DNA from: Candidatus Woesearchaeota archaeon | GTDB taxonomy: Archaea; Nanobdellota; Nanobdellia; SCGC-AAA011-G17; GW2011-AR18 | Direction of reading: 5' to 3' | Length of the DNA stretch: 39,591 nt | Assembly (NCBI GenBank): GCA_016179945.1 | Contig: JACPCE010000011.1 | Location: forward strand, 1-39,591 | Shown here: positions 19,102-27,502 of the stretch, piece by piece | Position numbering within the stretch: the stretch's first letter is position 1 | Layout of the letters: the number at the start of each line of letters is the position of its first letter | Made by a program: the position numbers and the translations under genes | The notes under the pieces: generated by a model | Seen by the model: only the letters and a program-made list of their open reading frames with translations | Told to the model about the DNA's origin: nothing | The model's database searches: none

Positions 19102-20036
19102 TGGAATTAAAAGCTAAACATTATGTAGGTTTAACAATAGGATTTATAATAATAATAGTTGATTTTATTCTGTTCTTTAATTTTACAGTAGAATTTGGCC
19201 CTAAAGTATGGTATTTCAGTCCAATAATAGTACTTGGTTCTCTTATAGCTTCAATTACATTTATTCTTGATTTTATGGAAGAAAACAAAAGACAGAAAGA
19301 ACTTGAAACAAAATTTCTTGAATTTGTTCGTGGTTTAGTTGAAACTGTAAGATCAGGTGCTAGTGTTACACAAGCAATAATTCATGTATCAAGTGTCAAC
19401 TACGGTTCTCTTACCCCATATGTAAAAAAATTGGCAAATCAGATAGAATGGGGATATTCCTTGCATGATGCATTGACAATATTTGCAAATGACACAAATA
19501 ATTCTGTAATAAAAAGAGCTATAACTATAGTGATAGAAGCAGAAAAAAGTGGGGGTGATATAGGCTCTGTTTTAGAGGCAGTAACAGGTTCTGTTCTAGA
19601 GATAAAAAAAATAAAAGAGGAAAGAAAAAGCAATGCATACACACAAACAATTCAAGGTTATATAATTTATTTCTTTTTTGTATTTATTATGATTGTATTG
19701 CAGATTTATTTAATCCCAAAATTAGGTTCTGTTGGAGGTGAACTAGGACAGGGGCTTGGAACTATTGGAATTGGAGGACTAGGTGGAGGAGGCAGTAGTG
19801 CTCTTGAATTTGGAAAGATATTTATTGCTACAATAATAGTTCAAGGCTTATTCGCAGGCCTTATGCTTGGTAAATTTTCTGAAGGAGACTACAAATCAGG
19901 ATTAAAACATTCATTAATAATGGTAATAGTTGGTTATCTAGTAATGTCAACAGCTGCAGGTATAATTAAGCCATCACAAGCATTAATTTTATTAATACCT
20001 TATAAATTTATAATAAAAGGTGCTGATGCTAAATAA
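19101..20036 (+). CDS. Second type II secretion F / TadC-FlaJ-like membrane protein
   Basis: FLEFVRGLVETVRSGASVTQAIIHVSS...IEAEKSGGDIGSVLEAV; start set to ATG 19101 (TAATG overlap) rather than 19020. Confidence 0.83.
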   Translation: MELKAKHYVGLTIGFIIIIVDFILFFNFTVEFGPKVWYFSPIIVLGSLIASITFILDFMEENKRQKELETKFLEFVRGLVETVRSGASVTQAIIHVSSVNYGSLTPYVKKLANQIEWGYSLHDALTIFANDTNNSVIKRAITIVIEAEKSGGDIGSVLEAVTGSVLEIKKIKEERKSNAYTQTIQGYIIYFFFVFIMIVLQIYLIPKLGSVGGELGQGLGTIGIGGLGGGGSSALEFGKIFIATIIVQGLFAGLMLGKFSEGDYKSGLKHSLIMVIVGYLVMSTAAGIIKPSQALILLIPYKFIIKGADAK

Positions 20037-21141
20037 AAGAGGTATAGGTCACGAAATAGATTGGGTGATAGGAATGGGTTTATTTCTAACAAGTGTTATA
20101 TTTATTTTTGTTATTTTTAGGCCAGGAGTAACAAAAATTCACGATCCCAAAACTCTGCTTGATATAATACAGGATGGATTTAATAATGATACTTATTGGA
20201 CTATAACAAATGTGCCTGTATTTCTACATCCTGCCAATTCTACATACAAAACAGGAAATGATATAGCAATTGTTGACTTGTCTAATAAAAAAATCAATGT
20301 AAGCTGCAAAGGAAAAAACCCATGCAGAACAGACAACTATAATACATTGCAAAATTTAATTAAAGGTAAAGATAAATTTAACATAAAAGTATATTATGTT
20401 AAAAGAGATGAAAGAGATGATCTTCCAAAACCAGATTTTAAAGTAGATCCAAATATTAAAACAGACCCAAAATTAGTTTGTAAATTAGAGAATGATAAAA
20501 AACACATATGCAAAGATAGAGATCCTGAGCTTATAGAACAAGCTCTTAATATATACAAAGATCCTGCCTTTGATAGACCAGGAGAGATTATCTATAATTT
20601 AACAAATACAGCAATAATAATGCCAGCACTCCTAGAAGAATCAATAACAGACCAGCCTATTAAGACAAAATATTTAGTAAGTGCATCAAACAAACCCATT
20701 AATTTTAATTTAAAAAACATAACATCACAATTTACTTATAGGTTTACAGCTTGTGCAAAAGTAGGGGAAAATGATTGGCCTTATAGTGAAGGTGTAGCTG
20801 CTTCCTGCAATGTAATTTATGAATTGGGAGTAGAAGATGTTGCAGAAGGAATTGATCTTGCCTCATTTTTTTCCCTTAATATAACAAAGATCCATGGCAA
20901 TGACTGCATACAAGGCTATGATTGCATTAAAGAAAAATGGAAGTTCCCAAGATCAAAAGAATTCAATATAAAAATAGAAAGCCTTCCTATAGGAATAAAG
21001 CAGTCAAATATCTCTGTTATTTTTCCAATAGGAGTATCTCCTCCTGAAAATGTAAATACTTTTGTACGTCAGTTTAATAGTTTTGTACTTACAGAAAAAA
21101 GCACAAGAATACCCGTTATGATAAGGATAACAACATGGTAA
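20026..21141 (+). CDS. Membrane-anchored surface/pilus-associated protein
   Basis: N-terminal TM MLNKRGIGHEIDWVIGMGLFLTSVIFIFVIF; operon overlap on both sides. Confidence 0.65.
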   Translation: MLNKRGIGHEIDWVIGMGLFLTSVIFIFVIFRPGVTKIHDPKTLLDIIQDGFNNDTYWTITNVPVFLHPANSTYKTGNDIAIVDLSNKKINVSCKGKNPCRTDNYNTLQNLIKGKDKFNIKVYYVKRDERDDLPKPDFKVDPNIKTDPKLVCKLENDKKHICKDRDPELIEQALNIYKDPAFDRPGEIIYNLTNTAIIMPALLEESITDQPIKTKYLVSASNKPINFNLKNITSQFTYRFTACAKVGENDWPYSEGVAASCNVIYELGVEDVAEGIDLASFFSLNITKIHGNDCIQGYDCIKEKWKFPRSKEFNIKIESLPIGIKQSNISVIFPIGVSPPENVNTFVRQFNSFVLTEKSTRIPVMIRITTW

Positions 21142-21653
21142 TAAATAAAAAAGGATTTCTAAAAATATTAGAAGCAATAATCGGTATAGTTGTTATTCTT
21201 GGTTTTGTAATTTCAATAATTCCAACAATACAAAAAGAATCATCAAGAATTCCCCCTGATTTAGAGCATACAACAAATTCTATATTTAAAGAAGTGCAAA
21301 ACAGCCCAGAATTTAGACAGTGTGTAATTAAAAGTAATGCATCTTGTATACATAGTTATATAGATTATTTGTCTTTTCCTGTGGCTTCACACCCTTGGAA
21401 TTATTCAGTGAGAATTTGCAAGATAAATTCCACATCTTCAATAATTGATTGTAACTATGATCCTCAAGTTAAAGGAATAGATCTTTATGAGAAAAACAAG
21501 AAATTTTCAGAAGAAGTACTTCCACAAGACAAGGATATATATACAAAGGCTATAACACTTACAGCACCCGATGTTCTTGGTTTTGATCAGCCAAATATAG
21601 ATGCATTTAGTAATTATAGCCTTCTCACAGTATATGCATGGTCAAAGAGCTAA
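21135..21653 (+). CDS. Pilin-like membrane-anchored protein
   Basis: MVINKKGFLKILEAIIGIVVILGFVISIIP. Confidence 0.62.
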   Translation: MVINKKGFLKILEAIIGIVVILGFVISIIPTIQKESSRIPPDLEHTTNSIFKEVQNSPEFRQCVIKSNASCIHSYIDYLSFPVASHPWNYSVRICKINSTSSIIDCNYDPQVKGIDLYEKNKKFSEEVLPQDKDIYTKAITLTAPDVLGFDQPNIDAFSNYSLLTVYAWSKS

Positions 21654-22493
21654 ATAAATTAAAATATAGCCAACAAGGCTTCCAGCAGAAATAAAAGGCA
21701 TTGCAGGATAGAATTTTTTCTTCTCAGCCATGAAAAATAAAATTAGAAGCGCTAGTGCAGCAGTAAAAGAAGTAATTAATGCAGCATAAAATCCAAAATT
21801 TTTTAGCATTACTCCAGAAAACAACAATGGAAATGCTATGTCCCCGCCTCCAAGTATTGCATTTTTGTTATGCTTAGATCTAGCAACATGCTTTGTCTCT
21901 TTTTTTGAATTCATAATAAGATTTTTTGCTGAACTAGGAACAAGCAGTCCTGCAAACATTTTAGATTTTACTTGAAATTTTGCCATTGAAACCATATGCT
22001 GGGTTTTCCATACAGCAACCATATCATAGATTGATATTAAGACTAAAAGTACAAATATAGACCAAATACTAAGCACCGGAACAAATATTGCTGCTAAGCC
22101 GCCATAAATAAAAACTTCAGTAAAATTATGTATTATAACATTTGGCTTGAAAGTTCTGAATATAGTCAAGCCTAAAGCCAAGATAAGTGCTGCAATTTCA
22201 GGAATAAAAGCAGCAAACGCTATAGTAATAGTAACAAAAACACTGAGAAAATACCACGCCTTCCATATCTTAAATGCAGCAAACCTTATCAGTATTAGGG
22301 CTATTGCAGTGGCAAAAAGTATTGAAATTATTATTGGAATATAAGCTGTTCTTTCTTCAAACTGTGGTTTTTCTATACCTAAAGGCAGGTTTTTTTCAGA
22401 AGGAAGATAATTTTTAATTATAAATAATCCAATAAAATGAGATGCTAAAAATAACAATATTAAGATCAATGTAACAGAAAGATCGTGTTTCAT
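21642..22493 (-). CDS. Presenilin/signal peptide peptidase-like GxGD intramembrane aspartyl protease (A22 family)
   Basis: YDMVAVWKTQHMV (YD) and ILGGGDIAFPLLFSG (GxGD), plus YPAMPF in the PAL position; multi-TM. Confidence 0.82.
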   Translation of the reverse strand: MKHDLSVTLILILLFLASHFIGLFIIKNYLPSEKNLPLGIEKPQFEERTAYIPIIISILFATAIALILIRFAAFKIWKAWYFLSVFVTITIAFAAFIPEIAALILALGLTIFRTFKPNVIIHNFTEVFIYGGLAAIFVPVLSIWSIFVLLVLISIYDMVAVWKTQHMVSMAKFQVKSKMFAGLLVPSSAKNLIMNSKKETKHVARSKHNKNAILGGGDIAFPLLFSGVMLKNFGFYAALITSFTAALALLILFFMAEKKKFYPAMPFISAGSLVGYILIYLAL

Positions 22494-22614
22494 GTAATAA
22501 AGAATAAATCTATATTTTTAAGTCTTTTTGTTCCAAAATTTATTTGAATATTATGGTGCCATGCAAGTTTTCTATAGACAGATTTATAAGTTAGTTTATT
22601 TATAATAAATAAAT

Positions 22615-23088
22615 ATGAAGAGTTACGAAGATATATACTCTAAATTTTTTGATTTAAGTAAAATAAAATCAGAAGATAAAAAAGAATTTATGCGAACAAA
22701 ACTTAAAGATTTTCCCGTTGCGGGTGCCGTTTTGTTACACATTTTTACTTTTGGAATTTTCTCACTTATTTACTATGGAATTGTGCATTCTAAATTTCCG
22801 AAGATTAAACAAAATGATTTTTCGGCAGGCAAAGCAATAGGTTTTATGTTTATACCAATTTTTAATTTATATTGGCAGTTCGTTTTTTGGTTGCGACTTG
22901 TTGATAGAATAAATTTACAATTTAAATTAAGAAATATAAAACATGAAGTTCCAAAGAGTCTTATTCTAACAAATCGGATACTTGGTGTAATTCCTTATAT
23001 TAATTTATTAACCTTACCGATACTTTCTCCAATTTGTATAGGGGTAATTCAAAGTGGAATTAACAAAATTGTTCATAGCAGAGAATAA
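22615..23088 (+). CDS. DUF4234-like membrane protein
   Basis: VAGAVLLHIFTFGIFSLIYYGIV...NLYWQFVFWLRLVDRIN. Confidence 0.6.
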   Translation: MKSYEDIYSKFFDLSKIKSEDKKEFMRTKLKDFPVAGAVLLHIFTFGIFSLIYYGIVHSKFPKIKQNDFSAGKAIGFMFIPIFNLYWQFVFWLRLVDRINLQFKLRNIKHEVPKSLILTNRILGVIPYINLLTLPILSPICIGVIQSGINKIVHSRE

Positions 23089-23090
23089 AT

Positions 23091-23396
23091 ATTAAGACTA
23101 AAAAACCACCTCTTAATTCTTATTTTTTATGTATCTCATTCGTTCAGTTGATAGGATGCTCTTGAAAATAATTTTTCTGGATTTTTTGTGCAGCAAAAAT
23201 TGTTCTACTTTAGCTCATCCTACTTTCAGTCGTCGGGACATATAACAGCGACTATCTAAAAAATTACTCGGCTCGCAATTTCTCCAAATTTTTTACACCA
23301 TGTTCAGTAAACTTCAGATAGCTACATACAATGTGTTATGGATAACATTTACCTTGCAGCTTACTTAGATAGTTAAGTTTAAAAATAAGTCTTAAT
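23091..23396. other. Structured intergenic region, candidate ncRNA or degenerate mobile element
   Basis: Outer inverted repeat ATTAAGACT (23091-23099)/AGTCTTAAT (23388-23396); nested TAGGATG/CATCCTA and AATAATTTTTCTG/CAGCAAAAATTGTT stems; no credible ORF. Confidence 0.4.
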
Positions 23397-23407
23397 GTTA
23401 ATAATTA

Positions 23408-24340
23408 ATGCAAAAAATATTAGAGGTGAAGGGTCTTAGTAAGAAGTTTGGAGACCATCTAGTTCTTGATAACCTTAATTTTGATATTGAAGAAGGATCT
23501 ATAGTTGGAGTAATAGGAAGGAGCGGATGCGGTAAAACTACACTTCTAAATACACTTGTGGGTTTTCTCAAAGCAGATGCTGGTAAGCTATTTTATAAGG
23601 GTAAAGAAATAAGTAAATCAAATAGTGGTTTAAGAAATAATATAGGTTTTGCAGTCCAAGAAAGTTCATTATATAATAAACTAAATGTTGTAGAAAATTT
23701 AAATTATTTTGGAAAATTATATGGGCTATCAAATCACGATATAAAAGAAAGAACTGAAATACTTTTAAGAACATTTGGCTTGACTGAGGCAAGGCATGTA
23801 CTTGGTGGAAATTTATCAGTTGGTATGCAGAAAAGACTTGATATTGCCTGCGCATTAATACATGATCCAGAAATACTTTTACTTGATGAGCCTACAGCAA
23901 ACTTGGACCATATGCTAAGAAAAAATATTGTTGAATTAATAAAGCAAGTAAATGATAGTGGAACAACTGTAATAATTTCTTCCCATCATCTAGAAGATAT
24001 AAGAAATATATGTCATAAAGTATTAATTATAAACAACAGAAAAGCAGTTGCTTTTGATACTCCTGAAAATTTAGAGCTTAATTTCTCCAGTCATAAATTA
24101 ATAAAGCTTGAAAGTGAATTAAAAAACTATGCTCAACTGGTTAGCACATTAACAAACACAGGTTTGGTTAGAAAGCACTATATGCAGGAAAATAAATTAA
24201 TGCTCTTTACAAAAGATATTAAATCAACATTGAAATTAATTAACCAGCATTACAGTCAAAGCAATGACAATTTAATTAATATAGATATAATTAAACCATC
24301 GCTTGATACAATATTTGAACACATAAGCAGGAAGCCTTAA
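23408..24340 (+). CDS. ABC transporter ATP-binding protein (CcmA/ABC-2 type)
   Basis: GRSGCGKTTLLNT Walker A, LSVGMQKRLDIACALIHDPEILLLDEPTANLD. Confidence 0.93.
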   Translation: MQKILEVKGLSKKFGDHLVLDNLNFDIEEGSIVGVIGRSGCGKTTLLNTLVGFLKADAGKLFYKGKEISKSNSGLRNNIGFAVQESSLYNKLNVVENLNYFGKLYGLSNHDIKERTEILLRTFGLTEARHVLGGNLSVGMQKRLDIACALIHDPEILLLDEPTANLDHMLRKNIVELIKQVNDSGTTVIISSHHLEDIRNICHKVLIINNRKAVAFDTPENLELNFSSHKLIKLESELKNYAQLVSTLTNTGLVRKHYMQENKLMLFTKDIKSTLKLINQHYSQSNDNLINIDIIKPSLDTIFEHISRKP

Positions 24341-24341
24341 A

Positions 24342-25859
24342 ATGAAAGAAATGAAAAGCAGCACAAGGCATTTTTTTATTAGCCTATATGCTATCCTGGT
24401 AAAAAATTTCAAGACAGTATTTAGATCTAAGAGCTCAGCATTTACAATAATTTTAGGGCCTTTATTAGTTATGTCTTTAATAATTCTGGCATTTAATAAC
24501 TCCTCATTTTATGACATTCATATAGGTACTTATTCAGAATCTTATAGCAAGTTAAGCAATCAAGTATTAACTAGTTTGGAAAACAAAGGTTATGTTGTAA
24601 CTAGAGCTGATAATTTGACAGAATGTGTAGAAGGTGTTAAAAGCAGTGAGTTTAATGTTTGCCTTGTTTTCTCAAAAGATATGCAGGTCTCAAACAAAGC
24701 AAAAAATAACATAGATTTCTATGTTGATCCTGGAAGAATTAATATTGTCCACAATATAATGGCAAGTGTAAACAAAGAGATTCTTCAAACATCAACAAAT
24801 GTAAGTTTAGAGTTGACAAATATATTATTGAATAAATTGTCAAGCACAAGAGACGAATTAAATAATAGATTGGAAATACTTTCAACATTAAATTCAAATA
24901 ATGGTAGAATAAAGGAAAGTGCCAACAACCTAAGAAGCAAAGCAGGAGCAGTTGATCTTACTGTTTTATACGATGACTTTAAAATTAGTGATTTATCTAA
25001 AGAAATATCTAGGGTAAATTCATCATACAATATAAGCAGTGTAGATAACAAGGCAATTAATGATAAGATAATAGTAATAGATACACAAATAAATGCGACA
25101 ATATCAAAGTTATCATCTGCAAAAAGCAAGTTAAACGAAATTTCAGATGGAATATTATTCTTCCCAGATATGGCTGAAAATAATATCAAACAAGTTAACA
25201 GCTTGAAAGATTCAATAGACAAAATAATTGCCAGTATAAACAGTATAGAAGTAACTGATCCAGAACAAATAGTTAGTCCTATAAAGACAAATGTGCAGAC
25301 AGTTGAAAGCCAGGAAACACACATAGGGAAATTATTGCCTACATTCCTTGTTTTAATAATTATGTTTGTATGTATATTATTGTCATCAAGCTTGATACTT
25401 ACTGAGAGAACTTCAAGTGCTTATCTTAGAAATGCAATAACTTCAACGCCTAGTTCAGTATTTTTAATGGGTGCATATTTAACATCTCTGATAGTTATAA
25501 TATTTCACATTATATTAATATCATTTATATTAAACATAATTCTAGGCTATAACTTGATATTTTTATTGCCTGCAGTATTGCCTTTATTCCTTATTGTAAG
25601 CATGTTCATACTGCTTGGAATTATTATAGGTTATATTTCAAATTCCCAGGAAACTTCAAGTGTAATTTCTCTGGCAATAATAACAATAGTAATATTCTTG
25701 TCAAATACAATATTGCCTCTTCTAAAAAGAATTCTTATATTTGAATTTGGACTGGAAAAAGTTTTAGATCATATTTTGAGGTTATTATGGTATAATATTG
25801 CATTAATAATTATTGGTTATTTATGTTTGAAATTCTCTAGACCTGCTATAAAACGTTGA
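24342..25859 (+). CDS. ABC-2 type permease with large extracytoplasmic coiled domain
   Basis: N-terminal TM, long soluble region, 5-6 C-terminal TM; 1-nt gap from ATPase. Confidence 0.85.
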   Translation: MKEMKSSTRHFFISLYAILVKNFKTVFRSKSSAFTIILGPLLVMSLIILAFNNSSFYDIHIGTYSESYSKLSNQVLTSLENKGYVVTRADNLTECVEGVKSSEFNVCLVFSKDMQVSNKAKNNIDFYVDPGRINIVHNIMASVNKEILQTSTNVSLELTNILLNKLSSTRDELNNRLEILSTLNSNNGRIKESANNLRSKAGAVDLTVLYDDFKISDLSKEISRVNSSYNISSVDNKAINDKIIVIDTQINATISKLSSAKSKLNEISDGILFFPDMAENNIKQVNSLKDSIDKIIASINSIEVTDPEQIVSPIKTNVQTVESQETHIGKLLPTFLVLIIMFVCILLSSSLILTERTSSAYLRNAITSTPSSVFLMGAYLTSLIVIIFHIILISFILNIILGYNLIFLLPAVLPLFLIVSMFILLGIIIGYISNSQETSSVISLAIITIVIFLSNTILPLLKRILIFEFGLEKVLDHILRLLWYNIALIIIGYLCLKFSRPAIKR

Positions 25860-25895
25860 TCAAATTTCATATAGTAAATTAAATACACCATGTTT

Positions 25896-25930
25896 GTTAT
25901 TACTACTATTGATCCCTATGTAGTGATAAC
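25896..25930. promoter_or_regulatory. Candidate operator: GTTATTACTAC-N13-GTAGTGATAAC
   Basis: 11-bp arms, 10/11 complementary, directly upstream of BRE/TATA-like cgaaacatttatatataaa and the trmB-like gene. Confidence 0.5.
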
Positions 25931-25934
25931 AAAA

Positions 25935-25954
25935 CGAAACATTTATATATAAAA
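25935..25954 (+). promoter_or_regulatory. Archaeal BRE/TATA-like promoter element
   Basis: cgaaacatttatatataaaa about 30 nt before the ATG at 25980. Confidence 0.6.
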
Positions 25955-25979
25955 CTTATTACCATTAGATAGTTGTAAA

Positions 25980-26771
25980 ATGATAGCAAATGAAGAATTA
26001 TTAAAGAAGTTAAGAAGCACATTCAACTTAAATATATATGAAGTTAAAGTATGGACTTCTTTGCTAAGCAAAGGCGCTGCTACAGCAGGCGAGCTTAGTG
26101 ATATGAGCAATGTTCCAAGAAGCAGAAGCTACGATGTTCTTGAAAGTTTGGAAAAGAAAGGATTTATTATAATGAAGTTAGGAAGGCCAATAAAATATTT
26201 GGCTGTACAGCCCTCTGAAATTATAAAAAGAGTAAAGAAGGGTTTGCAAGATAGGGCAGAATCACAGATAAAAGCAATAGAAGAGATACAAAAAACAGAT
26301 GTATTCCAGGAATTAACATTATTGTTTAGTCAGGGAATTACTCATGTTGATCCAAGCACAATTGCCGGAAGCTTTAAAGGCAGAAACAATATTTATGACC
26401 ATGTGCTTAATTTATTGGATAATGCTTCTAAAGAAGTTGTTATTGCAACAACACCTGAAGGCATAGCAAGAAAACTAGAGTACATGAAAACAACATTAAG
26501 AAAATTAAATAATAAAAAGATTAAAATAAGAATTGCTGCTCCATTAAAAACAGATAAAGCAAAGGAAGCTGCAAAAGAACTTTCAGACATTGCAGATGTA
26601 AAAGATATTGATGTTAATGCAAGATTTATAATTGTTGATGGAAAAGATCTAGTGTTTATGGTTTCCAATGATAAGGCAACACACGAAAGCATGGATGTTG
26701 GAATTTGGGTAAACACACCATTTTTCGCTGGTGCTTTAAGAACTATGTTTGATTCAGTTTGGAATAAGTAA
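25980..26771 (+). CDS. TrmB family transcriptional regulator
   Basis: LRSTFNLNIYEVKVWTSLLSKGAATAGELSDMSNVPRSRSYDVLESLEKKGFI. Confidence 0.92.
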   Translation: MIANEELLKKLRSTFNLNIYEVKVWTSLLSKGAATAGELSDMSNVPRSRSYDVLESLEKKGFIIMKLGRPIKYLAVQPSEIIKRVKKGLQDRAESQIKAIEEIQKTDVFQELTLLFSQGITHVDPSTIAGSFKGRNNIYDHVLNLLDNASKEVVIATTPEGIARKLEYMKTTLRKLNNKKIKIRIAAPLKTDKAKEAAKELSDIADVKDIDVNARFIIVDGKDLVFMVSNDKATHESMDVGIWVNTPFFAGALRTMFDSVWNK

Positions 26772-26773
26772 AT

Positions 26774-27490
26774 ATGAAAAGGGAAATAGAAGATAGAAAA
26801 AAATGGATTTTAGTTCCAGGAAAAAATTCTGAAGATTTATTATTTTACCAATATAGATTAAGCGTGGAAGATTGCACTCCTAGATATTTAGGAATGAGGT
26901 TGAAAAATACAGGCACTGGTTTATTAGATGCTAGACTGTATATAGGAAATATAAAATGGGAAGATGCAATAAGACTTAATCTATTGTCTGGTTATAGGAC
27001 TGCAAACATAAGACAGTTTATGGATTTTCGTCTTTTATTAGAACAGGGCGTAAGAGAAGGAAAAGAAGTATTTGATGGCAATGGAAGTAAAATTGATCAA
27101 AATAGGGTTCTTGGAATATATTCAGATTTGCAGGCACAACAAGAGCCATACAGAGGAGAATTTTTAGACGCTTATTTTGTATCAGGTAGAGAAGGCAGAT
27201 TATGTATTAATTATAGTTCTAGATTAGAGGAAGGTGTAGTTTTAGGAAAAAGTGAACTATTAGATGAATGTTTAATGGAAAGTGGGTTTGTTGATATTTC
27301 AAGTTTAAATAGACAAGGTCTACCAACGGAAAAAGCAATTAGTTCTAATGTTATTTATCATTATCCAAGAAATGATAGTATCACGGGGTTCGGAGCTGGC
27401 TCTGTCAGGGTGAGCTTGGTCTGCGGCGGGAATCCGCGGGACACTAATGCGGGTCTCGGGATACGTCCAGTTATAGTAAGAGAAAGATAA
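26774..27490 (+). CDS. Putative diversity-generating-retroelement target-like (C-type-lectin-like C-terminus) protein
   Basis: C-terminus ITGFGAGSVRVSLVCGGNPRDTNAGLGIRPVIVRE encoded by a sharply GC-rich segment. Confidence 0.5.
   Translation: MKREIEDRKKWILVPGKNSEDLLFYQYRLSVEDCTPRYLGMRLKNTGTGLLDARLYIGNIKWEDAIRLNLLSGYRTANIRQFMDFRLLLEQGVREGKEVFDGNGSKIDQNRVLGIYSDLQAQQEPYRGEFLDAYFVSGREGRLCINYSSRLEEGVVLGKSELLDECLMESGFVDISSLNRQGLPTEKAISSNVIYHYPRNDSITGFGAGSVRVSLVCGGNPRDTNAGLGIRPVIVRER
27380..27466 (+). repeat. Candidate DGR variable repeat (VR)
   Basis: 27383-27466 is about 64% GC (54/84 hand counted), A-poor, with many NNC/NNT codons interspersed with conserved F/L/C/P/LG codons. Confidence 0.45.
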
Positions 27491-27502
27491 AACATTTCAA
27501 AT

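Noticed and set aside
23100-23400. RNase P RNA, SRP RNA or tmRNA in the structured region
   Set aside because: I could not find the conserved RNase P, SRP Alu/S-domain or tmRNA motifs on either strand.
24785-25324. 179-aa minus-strand ORF
   Set aside because: Antisense to the extracytoplasmic part of the ABC-2 permease; hydrophobic composition is a codon-shadow effect.
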